This document shows, in pieces, positions 25,779-34,556 of a DNA stretch of 64,000 bases. The stretch is from Pseudonocardiaceae bacterium YIM PH 21723 (GTDB taxonomy: Bacteria; Actinomycetota; Actinomycetes; Mycobacteriales; Pseudonocardiaceae), in contig QZFT01000067.1 in NCBI GenBank assembly GCA_003600225.1, forward strand, positions 62,001 to 126,000, read 5' to 3'. Positions within the stretch are counted from its first letter, which is position 1. Each line of letters starts with the position of its first letter. The position numbers were made by a program, and so were the translations under genes. Under the pieces are notes generated by a model that made no database searches, was not told the origin of the DNA, and saw only the letters and a program-made list of their open reading frames with translations.

Positions 25779-25949
25779 GTGATCTTCAGTAAGCCCCTTC
25801 GCGCCGCCATGCTCGGATTGGCGGCCGCCGCGGCCGTCACCGGCACCCTGCTGGAACTGGACGCTGGCGAGCCGTCGGACGTGCTCGCCACCCAGCGGCT
25901 GGCGGGGCCGAACCCGGAGGGGCCGCGGTCCGATCCGCCCGCGCAGTAG
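25779..25949 (+). CDS. very small exported peptide, candidate
   Basis: A GTG-initiated 56-residue frame, MIFSKPLRAAMLGLAAAAAV, followed by a polar, proline-rich tail ending in DPPAQ. A basic N-terminus plus an alanine-rich hydrophobic core looks like a signal sequence. It lies between the small exported protein gene and a palindrome that separates it from the convergent DUF4245 gene. The ribosome-binding site is weak (CCGGGA). It may be real but could be chance in this GC-rich DNA. Confidence 0.4.
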   Translation: MIFSKPLRAAMLGLAAAAAVTGTLLELDAGEPSDVLATQRLAGPNPEGPRSDPPAQ

Positions 25950-25967
25950 TGACTCGGCAATGCGAGC

Positions 25968-26009
25968 ATGGGCGCTTTTCTCCCATCAGATGAGAGAAAA
26001 GCGCCCATG
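25968..26009. terminator. palindrome family B copy, convergent junction
   Basis: Arms CATGGGCGCTTTTCTC (25968-25983) and its complement (25994-26009) are perfect over 16 bp. It is located between the small plus-strand gene and the 3' end of the DUF4245 gene. The same family is at 38804, 42242 and 63518. Confidence 0.6.
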
Positions 26010-26057
26010 TTGCCAGAAGGAGTCTCTTTTGGGGGATCCGATGACCGGATCCGGCGC

Positions 26058-26666
26058 TCAGCCGGTGCGCGGGACGATGGGGGCCTTGGCGATGTCCTGG
26101 GCGAGTTCCCGGAAGTCCGCCTCGGCCGCGCTACCGGTGATGGTGATCTGCACACCGTCGAATGAGGTTGACCACAACTTCTCCTCCCGTTGAGCGGGAT
26201 AGCTGTGCCACACCTTGTCGCCGATCGTCACGTCCGGATCCTGGTAGTCCGGCGACGCACCGTCCTGCTGGATGAGTGCCGCCTCCTCCGCGGTGGACTG
26301 GGAGAACCGGAGGTAACCGCCCTCCGCGGTCAGCCAGCCGACCCGGGCCACCACCTTCGACGGGCTCCGGTCGACCTTCAGCACATTGGCCGCGTTGGCC
26401 CGCCAGCGGGCCGGAACCGCAGGTGAGCGCACTGCGAAGTCCACCGTGCGGGCGAATCTGCGCATCTCCACGCCCACGTCCACGGTGGGGCCGACGCCGG
26501 GGTTGATCTCCGGTTCACCGGGGGCGAAGCTGCAGGTCCGGCTGAAGCCCGCGACGACGAAGACGATCACCAACAGCGCGGCCATCGACCACATCATGTC
26601 GCGTGTGGTCAGCAGCGCGCGGTCCTTCTTGACCGGTGGAGAAGGAAGCTTCGGATTCCCGGACAT
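26058..26666 (-). CDS. DUF4245 family membrane-anchored protein
   Basis: A 202-residue protein with one N-terminal transmembrane segment (MWSMAALLVIVFVVAGF) and an extracytoplasmic DUF4245 domain containing VPARWRANAANVL, VARVGWLTAEGGYLRFSQS and KLWSTSFDGVQITITGSA. Homologues lie beside glpX in mycobacteria (Rv1100). Function unknown. The start MSGNPKLPSPP at 26666 is chosen. It is divergent from glpX; the shared promoter region is about 120 bp. Confidence 0.85.
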   Translation of the reverse strand: MSGNPKLPSPPVKKDRALLTTRDMMWSMAALLVIVFVVAGFSRTCSFAPGEPEINPGVGPTVDVGVEMRRFARTVDFAVRSPAVPARWRANAANVLKVDRSPSKVVARVGWLTAEGGYLRFSQSTAEEAALIQQDGASPDYQDPDVTIGDKVWHSYPAQREEKLWSTSFDGVQITITGSAAEADFRELAQDIAKAPIVPRTG

Positions 26667-26790
26667 GCCCCCATAGTGCCCCACGGCACCCGCCACGCCC
26701 GCATCCGGTCTGAGAGGATTCATCTACTCCATCCCCAGCGGAATTCTCAGCGGATCAATGGCGATCCCGCTGCCCTTCGAGGAGGTATCC

Positions 26791-27846
26791 GTGTCGCAGT
26801 ACAGCCCGGCCAGAACCACCGAGCGACGCCCCGAGGCGCCCGATCGAAATCTGGCGCTTGAACTGGTGCGGGTCACCGAGGCGGCAGCGATGGCCGCCGG
26901 ACGCTGGGTGGGCCTCGGCGACAAGATCGGCGGCGACCAGGCCGCGGTGGACGCCATGCGCAAGCTGGTCGGCTCCGTGTCGATGCAGGGCGTCGTGGTG
27001 ATCGGCGAGGGCGAGAAGGACGAAGCGCCCATGCTCTACAACGGCGAAGAGGTCGGCAACGGCGACGGCCCCGCCTGCGATGTGGCGGTGGACCCGATCG
27101 ACGGCACCACGCTGATGGCCAAGGGCATGCCCAACTCCATCGCGGTGCTCGCGGTCGCCGAGCGCGGCGCCATGTACGACCCGTCGGCCGTCTTCTACAT
27201 GGAGAAGCTGGCCGTCGGCCCGGAGGCCGCGGACGTCGTGGACATCTCCGCTCCGGTCGCGGAGAACATCCGCCGGGTGGCCAAGGCCAAGTCCACCGAC
27301 GTGTCCGACGTCGTGGTGTGCATCCTGGACCGGCCCCGGCACGAGAATCTGGTGAAGGAGGTCCGCGAGGCGGGCGCCCGGATCCACTTCATCTCCGACG
27401 GCGACGTGGCGGGCGCGATCTCCGCGGTCCGGCCGAACACCGGCGTCGACATGCTGCTGGGCATCGGCGGCACCCCGGAGGGGATCATCGCCGCGGCGGC
27501 GCTCAAGTGCGTCGGCGGCGCCTTCCAGGGCAAGCTGTGGCCCAAGGACGAGGCCGAGCGGCAGCGCGCCCTCGACGCAGGCCTGGACCTGGACGCCGTG
27601 CTGACCACGGACGACCTGGTCAAGGGCGACAACATCTTCTTCTGCGCCACCGGCATCACCGATGGCGACCTGCTGCGTGGCGTGCACTACCGCTCCGGCG
27701 GCTGTACCACCCAGTCCATCGTGATGCGGTCCAAGAGCGGCACGATCCGGATGATCGATGGCTACCACCGGCTGACGAAGCTGCGCGAGTACTCCTCGGT
27801 CAACTTCGACCGGGACACCGACAGCAACATCCCGCCGCTTCCGTAG
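26791..27846 (+). CDS. glpX: class II fructose-1,6-bisphosphatase
   Basis: A 351-residue gluconeogenic enzyme converting fructose-1,6-bisphosphate to fructose-6-phosphate. It has the inositol-phosphatase-like metal site [11 protein letters not shown] and [12 protein letters not shown], and GlpX-specific blocks [22 protein letters not shown] and [16 protein letters not shown] 26791 is preferred over ATG 26758 because GGAGG lies eight bases upstream. It corresponds to Rv1099c in the conserved order. It is followed by a palindrome that separates it from the convergent sigma factor. Confidence 0.95.
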   Translation: MSQYSPARTTERRPEAPDRNLALELVRVTEAAAMAAGRWVGLGDKIGGDQAAVDAMRKLVGSVSMQGVVVIGEGEKDEAPMLYNGEEVGNGDGPACDVAVDPIDGTTLMAKGMPNSIAVLAVAERGAMYDPSAVFYMEKLAVGPEAADVVDISAPVAENIRRVAKAKSTDVSDVVVCILDRPRHENLVKEVREAGARIHFISDGDVAGAISAVRPNTGVDMLLGIGGTPEGIIAAAALKCVGGAFQGKLWPKDEAERQRALDAGLDLDAVLTTDDLVKGDNIFFCATGITDGDLLRGVHYRSGGCTTQSIVMRSKSGTIRMIDGYHRLTKLREYSSVNFDRDTDSNIPPLP

Positions 27847-27854
27847 AGGCGGCT

Positions 27855-27908
27855 CCGAAGTTGACGAGGTTCGGGATGATCTTTGTCCCGAACCTCGTCG
27901 GCTTCAGG
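27855..27908. terminator. palindrome family A copy after glpX
   Basis: A left arm at 27855-27876 (CCGAAGTTGACGAGGTTCGG) and an imperfect complement at 27886-27908 give a stem of about 20 bp. It lies between the convergent glpX and sigma-factor genes and is probably a bidirectional terminator. Confidence 0.6.
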
Positions 27909-27909
27909 C

Positions 27910-29325
27910 CTAGTCGCACTCCTCGACGGGTGGCTTCGGGCTGGTCGTCGGGGACGGCACGGGCGTGCTCGTCGTGGTGGGCGCCGTGGTCGTGGTGCTG
28001 GGCGGCAGGTTGGGCAGCGTGCACGCCTCCGGGGTGTGCGGCGGCGGTGTGCCACCGCCCGTCGGCCCGGCCGGCGGCGGCGCGGAGCCACCGCTGGTGA
28101 ACGGCAGCGGCGAGGTGGACACCCCGGTCCCGCCGACGCCCCCGTCGGAGCTGCTCGGCCCCTTGGACGTGGTCGCGGCCGGATCCCCGGACGTGGTCGT
28201 GCCGCCGGTGGTGGAACCGCCCGGCAACAGCACCTTGCCGTCCGAGGTGATCGCGCTGCGCGGCGTCGAGCCGTGATAGCGGGCGTTCGGCGGATCGGCA
28301 CTCGGCGGCGCACCCAGCACCTCGGTGGTGCCGTCCGGCGGGCCGAGGCTGAACAGGCCGATGGTCACCGCCACGGTGCCCGCGGCCACGGTGGCACTCC
28401 CCCGCTGCATCAGCATCATCGTGTGATCGCTGGCCTGGGTGATCCAGGACGGCACGCGCACGTACTGCGCCATCCAGTACGCGGTGGTGGACACGTTCTG
28501 CTCGTTGCCCCGCAGGTACGCCGCGGCGGCGGTGCCGCCGAGGATCAGCGCGGACAGCTGCACCCGCATCCGGGAGCCCAGCGCGGTCAGTTCCTTGCTC
28601 AGTGACCGGCAGCCGGGGCAGTCCCGCAGGTGCGAGTTGATCTCGTTCTTCGGCGAGAGCTTGCTGTCCAGCAGCGTGTTCACCAGGCTGTCCGCCAGCT
28701 TGCGGCAGCTGGGCTCGGCGTGCCCGTTGACGTGCGCCATCAGGTAGGCCCGGCGCAGCGCGTTGCGCGCCCGGTAGGCCAGCGCGGAGACCCCGTTGGG
28801 CTTGAGCCCGAACTGGGCGGCGAGCATCTTCGGCGACTCGCCCTCGACCTCGATGTGCCACAGCACCGCGCGCCACCGTTCCGGCAGCTCGGCGAAGGCC
28901 TTGGCCAGCAGGCGCCGCTCGGCCACCCGGGTGGACGGGTCGCTGGCCTCCTGGCCACCGGCGGACATCAGCTGCCCGGTGCCGTCCAGGTCCTCGCCCG
29001 CGGCCAGCTCCTGGTGAGCCGATCTCCGGTAGATCAGGTTGCGGATGGCGACCAGGAGGTAGACCCGGAAGCCGTCCACCGGGCCCTTCCCCCGGCGCAA
29101 CGCTTCGAGGACCGCGGCGAACCCCTCGGCCACCAGGTCCTCCGCGTCGGTCCGGGTCTGGCTGTAGCGCAGGCAGAACCGCAACGCGGCCGCACTGTGC
29201 CGGCTGTACAACAGCCCCACACCGGAGAGATCACCGGCGCGCACGTCGGCGAGGATTTGCTCATCACTCGGCAGGGAGTCGTCCTCCCGGGGCGAGGGCA
29301 CGGCAGGCAACTTGTCCACACCCAC
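27910..29325 (-). CDS. ECF sigma factor with fused anti-sigma zinc motif, TM segment and Pro/Thr tail
   Basis: A 471-residue protein. Residues 20-105 are sigma region 2 (LLYSRHSAAALRFCLRY, TDAEDLVAEGFAAVLEAL) and about 135-198 region 4 (FAELPERWRAVLWHIEVEG, AQFGLKPNGVSALAYRARN). An anti-sigma-like zinc motif follows (HLRDCPGC, residues 232-239, with Cys207 upstream), then hydrophobic segments (notably about 310-328, VAAGTVAVTIGLFSLG) and a low-complexity Ser/Thr/Pro tail. This suggests a self-inhibited, membrane-tethered sigma factor that must be released by a signal or proteolysis (inference). It lies upstream of, and divergent from, four secreted protease genes that it might control. Confidence 0.9.
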   Translation of the reverse strand: MGVDKLPAVPSPREDDSLPSDEQILADVRAGDLSGVGLLYSRHSAAALRFCLRYSQTRTDAEDLVAEGFAAVLEALRRGKGPVDGFRVYLLVAIRNLIYRRSAHQELAAGEDLDGTGQLMSAGGQEASDPSTRVAERRLLAKAFAELPERWRAVLWHIEVEGESPKMLAAQFGLKPNGVSALAYRARNALRRAYLMAHVNGHAEPSCRKLADSLVNTLLDSKLSPKNEINSHLRDCPGCRSLSKELTALGSRMRVQLSALILGGTAAAAYLRGNEQNVSTTAYWMAQYVRVPSWITQASDHTMMLMQRGSATVAAGTVAVTIGLFSLGPPDGTTEVLGAPPSADPPNARYHGSTPRSAITSDGKVLLPGGSTTGGTTTSGDPAATTSKGPSSSDGGVGGTGVSTSPLPFTSGGSAPPPAGPTGGGTPPPHTPEACTLPNLPPSTTTTAPTTTSTPVPSPTTSPKPPVEECD

Positions 29326-29850
29326 TCCTAGCTGGTCTTGATGCTGGATGGAGCGTTGGCGGTGCCGCGATCTCCGGCGGGGCTACCGGGCAGGGACCGG
29401 TAGTACAAGATCGGCTGAGCAGGGGCGCCAATGTCGTGCAGGAACCGCGATTTTCACGATGCTCGCGGCAGGACATCAGAATCACATATGGAAGTACCTT
29501 CGCACTTCCCCGATTCGGGCGATACGTGAGCCAATTTCACTCACCCAAAGAGACGAATCTCCGGATCCTATGCGAGCCCGGTTCACCTTCCTCGTTTACC
29601 ACGATAACTCCTGGTCAGCACCGGCCCCGGTAGGGACTATGGCTAAAGCATAGTTATTCGATCTTTATTAATTCTTCACTTAACTTCTCAACACTGTCCC
29701 GGGGCCGCCGGAGACTCAATTCCGGAGGGGGTTCGGGAGGGAAACACCGCGGGCCACGCTTGTGAGGGACAGGCGAGGTCAGCCATTGGGGACTGTCATG
29801 AGCGGTCCCCCGGTGCGTCTCCCCCTTACCGCGAACGTTGGGGAGGACCT
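29326..29850. other. intergenic region between sigma factor and protease array
   Basis: No gene is seen in these 525 bp. GC drops markedly at about 29640-29695 (a TTATTAATTCTTCACTTAAC stretch), a likely promoter zone for the rightward protease genes. The sigma-factor promoter must lie in the left part. No operator was identified. Confidence 0.4.
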
Positions 29851-30576
29851 ATGAAGTCTGGTTCCGCAATCCTGCTGGCCGTCGCTCTCGCGCTGGTGAC
29901 CCCAGGCGTGGCGAACGCGACCGGCACCATTGTCGGCGGCCACGCCGCGACTCAGACCTACTCGTTCATGGTCTCCCTGCAGAATTCCAACGGCCATTTC
30001 TGTGGCGCTTCACTGATCAGACCGAATTGGGTGGTCACCGCCAGGCACTGCGTGCAGAGCACGCGCGCGACCTCGGTTCAGGCCCGGGTGGGCAGCACGA
30101 GCGTGAATCAGGCCGGGACCGTCACCGCGGGCAGCCGGATCATCACCCACGAGAAGGCGGACATCGCGCTGATGCAGCTGGCGCAGCCGGTGTCGGAGCA
30201 GCCGATCCCGATCGCCACGAGCTCGGGCCGGTCCGGGACCCCGACCCGGCTGCTCGGCTGGGGCCAGACCTGTCCCGCCCGTGCCTGCGGGCAGCCGCCC
30301 ACCACGCTGCAGGAACTGGACACCAGACTCGTCGCGGACTCCGGCTGCGAGGACATCGATGGCCGCACCGAGATCTGCACGGACAACCCGGACGGCCGGT
30401 CCGGCGCCTGCTACGGCGATTCCGGCGGGCCGCAGGTCACCCGGGTATCCGGTCGCTGGGAACTGATCGGCGCCACCAGCCGGGCGGGCAACAGCAGCGA
30501 GAACTGCGCGACCGGACCATCCATCTACACCGACGTGCCAGCGTTGAACGGCTGGATCAAGGCGCAGATCGGGTAA
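29851..30576 (+). CDS. secreted trypsin-like serine protease (S1), copy 1
   Basis: A 241-residue exported protease. The signal peptide (SAILLAVALALVTPGVANA) is followed almost directly by IVGG, the chymotrypsin-fold activation site, leaving a minimal propeptide. The triad is His66 (TARHC), Asp104 (KADIALMQL) and Ser191 (GACYGDSGGPQ). Asp in the CYGDSGG context six residues before the catalytic Ser suggests trypsin-like specificity. Six Cys can make family disulfides. A GGGGAGGA site precedes the ATG. It is the first of four tandem paralogues and is followed by a strong terminator. Confidence 0.93.
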   Translation: MKSGSAILLAVALALVTPGVANATGTIVGGHAATQTYSFMVSLQNSNGHFCGASLIRPNWVVTARHCVQSTRATSVQARVGSTSVNQAGTVTAGSRIITHEKADIALMQLAQPVSEQPIPIATSSGRSGTPTRLLGWGQTCPARACGQPPTTLQELDTRLVADSGCEDIDGRTEICTDNPDGRSGACYGDSGGPQVTRVSGRWELIGATSRAGNSSENCATGPSIYTDVPALNGWIKAQIG

Positions 30577-30590
30577 ACCGTTATTTCACA

Positions 30591-30630
30591 CTGCCCCGGC
30601 CTGCCCAACGGCCGGGGCAGCCTTTTGTTT
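30591..30630 (+). terminator. intrinsic terminator after protease copy 1
   Basis: CTGCCCCGGC (30591-30600) pairs perfectly with 30611-30620 and is followed by CCTTTTGTTT. It separates copy 1 from copy 2, so copy 1 is its own transcription unit. Confidence 0.8.
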
Positions 30631-30736
30631 CAACAGCTGGGCACTTAACTGCAAAATTCCACTTCCCCCGTTATCGCCACTGACAACCGATACTTCTCGC
30701 ACATCTTCGCTCCCCTGCACAGCGAATGAGGTTGTT

Positions 30737-31492
30737 ATGCGATTACTGACCAAGGCGCTGATCGCGGCGCTGTCCCTCTCCCTTGTCACCGTCGGTGTCA
30801 TGTCCGCCACCAGTGCGGTCTCCGTCGGCTCCGTTTCCGGTGACCAGCGCATCGTCGGCGGGCACAACGCCACCGAGACCTACTCGTTCATGACCTCCCT
30901 GCAGCGCGGCGGCCGGCACTTCTGCGGCGGCTCGCTGATCCGGCCGAACTGGGTGCTCAGTGCCAAGCACTGTCTCCAGGGGACCCAGCCGTCCTCGGTC
31001 ACCGTGCGCGTCGGCTCCACCAAGGCCAGCAGCGGCGGCGAGACCGCCCAGGTGAGCAAGATCGTGCTGCGCAGCACCGGCGACTACGCCCTGCTGCAAC
31101 TGGCCACCTCACTGAAGGCCACCCCGATCCCCATCGCCGCCGCCCCGGGACCGGTCGGCACCAAGACCCGGCTGATCGGCTGGGGCCAGACCTGCGCGAC
31201 CGGCAGCTGCGGCACGCCGGAGACCCTGCAGGAGATGGACACGTCCCTCGCCGACCCGAGCCGTTGCCCGGGCAAGGCGAGCTGGGAGATCTGCACGGAC
31301 AACCCGAACCAGACCGGTGACTGCTACGGCGACTCCGGCGGCCCGCAGTTCAAGGGCACCACCGGTGCGTGGGAGCTGATCGGCTCCGACTACCGCGGCC
31401 AGGAAGAAGCCTGCGCCACCCTGCCCTCGCTGTACTCCGACGCCACCCAGGTGAAGGACTGGATCACCCAGCAGACCGGGAGCCTGACATGA
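30737..31492 (+). CDS. secreted trypsin-like serine protease (S1), copy 2
   Basis: A 251-residue paralogue of copy 1. The signal peptide (LIAALSLSLVTVGVMSATSA) is followed by a short propeptide and RIVGGHNATETYSF, so activation would require cleavage after Arg. The triad is His78 (SAKHC), Asp116 (TGDYALLQL) and Ser200 (CYGDSGGPQ). GWGQTCATGSCGTPETLQEMD is shared with copies 1, 3 and 4 in altered form. Its stop overlaps the start of copy 3 (ATGA), so copies 2 and 3 form an operon with coupled translation. Confidence 0.92.
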   Translation: MRLLTKALIAALSLSLVTVGVMSATSAVSVGSVSGDQRIVGGHNATETYSFMTSLQRGGRHFCGGSLIRPNWVLSAKHCLQGTQPSSVTVRVGSTKASSGGETAQVSKIVLRSTGDYALLQLATSLKATPIPIAAAPGPVGTKTRLIGWGQTCATGSCGTPETLQEMDTSLADPSRCPGKASWEICTDNPNQTGDCYGDSGGPQFKGTTGAWELIGSDYRGQEEACATLPSLYSDATQVKDWITQQTGSLT

Positions 31493-32226
31493 GAATGCGC
31501 GCCCTCGTCCTCGGTGCCCTGCTCACCGTGGCCGCCCCGGTGACCGCCCTCGCGTCTCCCGGCGGCGAGCGGATCGTCGGCGGCCACAACGCCACCGAGA
31601 CCTACTCGTTCGTCGTCTCGCTGCAGAACTCCGGTGGCAGCCACTTCTGCGGCGGCTCGCTGATCAAGCCGAACTGGGTGGTCACCGCGAAGCACTGCGT
31701 CAGCGGCCAGACGGCCGGCAACATCAACACCCGGATCGGTAGCAACAACCGGACCAGCGGCGGGCAGACGGCCAAGGGTTCCCGCATCGTCACCCACCCG
31801 AGCTCGGACCTGGCCCTGCTGCAGCTGGCCACCTCGGTGACCCTGGCTCCGGCGACGATTCCGGCCGCCTCCGGCGCGGACGGCACCGCCACCCGGATCA
31901 TCGGCTGGGGCCAGACCTGCCCGCAGTCGGGTTGCAGCACCCCGCTGCCGACCACCCTGCAGGAGCTGGACACGACGATCTTCGCGGACAGCAAGTGCTC
32001 GGGGATCAACGGTGCGACGGAGATCTGCACCAGCAACCCCGGCGGCAACGCGGGCGCCTGCTACGGCGACTCCGGTGGCCCGCAGATCCGCAAGGAGGGC
32101 ACGGCGTGGGTGCTGATCGGCGCCACCAGCCGGGCCGGCAACAACAACCCCACCTGCGCGACGGGTCCGTCCATCTACGTGGATGTGCCCGCGCACGCGC
32201 AGTGGATCACACAGCAGACCGGATGA
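31489..32226 (+). CDS. secreted trypsin-like serine protease (S1), copy 3
   Basis: A 245-residue paralogue. The signal peptide (RALVLGALLTVAAPVTALA) precedes RIVGGHNATETYSF, nearly identical to copy 2. The triad is His69 (TAKHC), Asp107 (SSDLALLQL) and Ser195 (CYGDSGGPQ). The second half (GATSRAGNNNPTCATGPSIY) resembles copy 1 more than copy 2, suggesting mosaic duplication. It is co-translated with copy 2 and ends in a perfect 12-bp terminator. Confidence 0.92.
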   Translation: MRMRALVLGALLTVAAPVTALASPGGERIVGGHNATETYSFVVSLQNSGGSHFCGGSLIKPNWVVTAKHCVSGQTAGNINTRIGSNNRTSGGQTAKGSRIVTHPSSDLALLQLATSVTLAPATIPAASGADGTATRIIGWGQTCPQSGCSTPLPTTLQELDTTIFADSKCSGINGATEICTSNPGGNAGACYGDSGGPQIRKEGTAWVLIGATSRAGNNNPTCATGPSIYVDVPAHAQWITQQTG

Positions 32227-32241
32227 CGCCCTAACGACGAG

Positions 32242-32274
32242 ATGCCCACCGGGTTACGCCCGGTGGGCATTTTG
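32242..32274 (+). terminator. intrinsic terminator after protease copy 3
   Basis: ATGCCCACCGGG (32242-32253) pairs perfectly with 32259-32270 and is followed by TTT. It ends the two-gene protease operon. Confidence 0.8.
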
Positions 32275-32410
32275 CAATTCAAAAAGAGTTATCGAGAAAC
32301 AAATTATGTGACGGAGCAGTCGGCGTTATGATTCTTGAATTCGCCTTATCCATTTGCGGATAATCTTTTGCGACGGATAAAAATTCCCTGCGCAAGGAGA
32401 TGTTCCTTCC

Positions 32411-33490
32411 ATGAAGGGCAAGGCGGTACTCCTCGGCCTGCTGACCGCGTTGGCAGCGGCGGCCGTGGCGATTCCCACTCTGACCAGCACGCCGGACTCC
32501 GTGGCCACGGAGAACACCGGCGCCGACTACATCATCAAGGGCAAGCAGTCCACCAAGGCCTACTCGTTCATGGCCGCGTTCAACGGCCCGGACGGCAGCT
32601 TCTGCGGTGGCTCGCTGATCCGCCCGGACGTGGTGCTGACCGCGAAGCACTGCGTCAGCGGCCGCGGCGGCGGCTCGGTGCGGGTGAACAGCCTGTCCCC
32701 GACCTCCGGCGGCGAGACCGCCAAGGTCACCAGGAACATCCCGAGCCCGCAGACCGACATCGCGCTGCTCAAGCTGGACCGCAAGCTGAAGGCCAAGCCC
32801 ATCGCGATCGCCGACGACCCGGGCAAGGTGGGCACCAAGACCAAGCTGCTGGGCTTCGGCCAGACCTGTCCGCAGGCGGGCTGTGGGGGCATCAGCTCCA
32901 AGCTCAAGGAGATCGACACCTCGGTGGTCGCGGCCAGCAAGTGCCCCGGCGGTGGCTCCTTCATGATCTGCACGGACAACCCGCAGGGCGGCGGTGACTG
33001 CTACGGCGACTCCGGTGGCCCGCAGATCCGCAAGCAGGGCGGCGAGTTCGTGCTGATCGGCGCCGACAGCGCCGGCCAGGCCTCCACCTGCGCCACCAAG
33101 CCCTCGCTGTACGCGAACGCCACCAAGGTCCGCTCCTGGGTCGACCAGCAGGTCGGCGGCAGCTCCAAGCCGTCCTCGCTGCCGGAGAGCCCCAGCAGCT
33201 CCAGCAGCAGCAAGCCGAACGTGCCGGAGAGCCCGGCCAGCAGCCGGCCGAACATTCCGGAGAGCCCGAGCCGGCCCAACATCCCGGAGAGCCCCGGCAA
33301 GCCCAGCGGCCCGAACTTCCCCGGCCCGAACGGCCCGAAGCTCCCCGAGAGCCCCGGCATCCCGATGCCCGGCCCGAACGGCCCGAACATCCCGGGCAGC
33401 CCCGGCCGCCCGAACATCCCCGAGAGCCCCGGCAAGCCGAACATCCCGGAAAGCCCGAGCCGCCCGGGTATCCCGGAAAGCCCCCGCTAG
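32411..33490 (+). CDS. secreted serine protease (S1) with PESP-repeat tail, copy 4
   Basis: A 359-residue divergent paralogue. The signal peptide (LLGLLTALAAAAVA) and a propeptide precede IIKGKQSTKAYSF (IIKG instead of IVGG). The triad is His80 (TAKHC), Asp116 (QTDIALLKL) and Ser201 (CYGDSGGPQ). From about residue 255 the protein carries a repetitive tail of Pro-Asn-Ile-Pro-Glu-Ser-Pro units (PNIPESP, PNVPESP, PGIPESP) that could extend through the cell wall or bind it. The tail codons are near-repeats, so recombination-driven length change is likely. It has its own AT-rich upstream region and an AAGGAG site. Confidence 0.9.
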   Translation: MKGKAVLLGLLTALAAAAVAIPTLTSTPDSVATENTGADYIIKGKQSTKAYSFMAAFNGPDGSFCGGSLIRPDVVLTAKHCVSGRGGGSVRVNSLSPTSGGETAKVTRNIPSPQTDIALLKLDRKLKAKPIAIADDPGKVGTKTKLLGFGQTCPQAGCGGISSKLKEIDTSVVAASKCPGGGSFMICTDNPQGGGDCYGDSGGPQIRKQGGEFVLIGADSAGQASTCATKPSLYANATKVRSWVDQQVGGSSKPSSLPESPSSSSSSKPNVPESPASSRPNIPESPSRPNIPESPGKPSGPNFPGPNGPKLPESPGIPMPGPNGPNIPGSPGRPNIPESPGKPNIPESPSRPGIPESPR

Positions 33491-34125
33491 AGCTTCACGG
33501 ACGGTGATGGGCCGGAAACGGCCCGATACGGCACAAACACGCAGCCGGGACCCTTCTTCCGAAATGATTGACGGTTGAAGGGTTCCGGTTGTTGTGTTTA
33601 CCCTGTGTATTGATCACCACTCTTTACGTAGTCCATATGCGCAATACTGGGCCGAAAAGCCTAGAAAAAGTTGCGACAAACGGACGATCAAGTGACCAGT
33701 TCTCCTGCCGATTTACCGATTAGAGTTCCTCTCGTCCAGTTACCGAGGCCAGCGAAAATCCGGTCTCGGAATGATCGCGAGAGGACCTGACGGTGGGATT
33801 CCAGCCCGAGTTGTCAGCCGGCATCAGCGTGGTGGGCGCTGGTGACGTGGCGGCGGCCGGTTCTGCCGATCGTCTTCCTTATTCGCGCCAACTCCCGTAC
33901 GGCGCGCGCACCTGGACCAGCCCCCACCACGAGGAAAATGCGAGTTCACTCCGGCTCTGCGCCAGAATGGCCATCTTGCATAGCGGATACGCCTCTCCCG
34001 TACGGGCGTCCGCGGCCATGGCGGCGGAGTATGACTCGCGGCGACCGCACCACCGCCGTGCTGTGACTGTGCGCGGCGCTCGCGGCGGATCAACTAGCTG
34101 ATCCCGACATAGAACGCGGTCGCCC
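33491..34125. other. intergenic region with a doubtful 102-codon frame
   Basis: Hairpins lie at 33509-33524 and about 33548-33592 just after the protease gene. A GTG-started frame at 33793-34101 has an AGAGGA site but chance-like, Arg/His/Ser-rich composition, and no family. The left part is AT-richer and may hold a promoter. Because a strong hairpin follows at 34126, a small transcript here is possible but unproven. Confidence 0.3.
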
Positions 34126-34166
34126 GCGCCGGCGGAGAGCTCCACTCCGCCGGCGCGTTTCTCTTT
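34126..34166. terminator. strong 12-bp hairpin terminator
   Basis: GCGCCGGCGGAG (34126-34137) pairs perfectly with 34145-34156; CTTT-rich sequence follows on the plus strand. It abuts the stop codon of the minus-strand PASTA-like gene and may terminate transcription from both sides. Confidence 0.7.
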
Positions 34167-34454
34167 CTACGGGCAGGTCTCGCCCACCTTCTTGACCACC
34201 TTGACCGTCAACTGGGGCTTCTTGCCCGGGGCGAATTCGGTGGCCGCGGCCGGCTCCTGGCTGCACACCTGCCAATTGGACGGGCTGACCACCAGGCGGT
34301 TCTGACCCGTGGCATCGATCGACTTGACCGGCTTCTTCCAGGCGGTCTCGACCTCCTTCACCGACTTACCGGTGAAATCCGGCACTGTGTCCAACGGACC
34401 GAACGCGGTGACCAGGGCGAGGGAACCGGCGAGAAACTGCTGCATGAAGACCAT
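34167..34454 (-). CDS. small secreted PASTA-like domain protein
   Basis: A 95-residue protein with an N-terminal signal (MQQFLAGSLALVTAFGPL) and one PASTA-like module: VPDFTGKSVKEVETAWKK, then PAAATEFAPGKKPQLTVKVV. PASTA domains bind muropeptides or peptidoglycan in Ser/Thr kinases and penicillin-binding proteins; free secreted modules are common in actinobacteria and their role is unclear. A Cys pair (WQVCSQE, GETCP) probably forms a disulfide. ATG 34454 or 34445 could be used. It is divergent from the L,D-transpeptidase-like gene. Confidence 0.7.
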   Translation of the reverse strand: MVFMQQFLAGSLALVTAFGPLDTVPDFTGKSVKEVETAWKKPVKSIDATGQNRLVVSPSNWQVCSQEPAAATEFAPGKKPQLTVKVVKKVGETCP

Positions 34455-34556
34455 GGATCCCGTCCTACCAGCAGCGATCCGAGCCCGCATACGTACATGT
34501 CCCCTGATCGTGGCGGCGTGCCGCGTGGCAGACTGATTACCCCTGATCAACGACGG

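Noticed and set aside
33793-34101. A 102-codon frame after the protease array
   Set aside because: It has an AGAGGA site and a following hairpin but chance-like composition, so listed only as doubtful within the intergenic entry.
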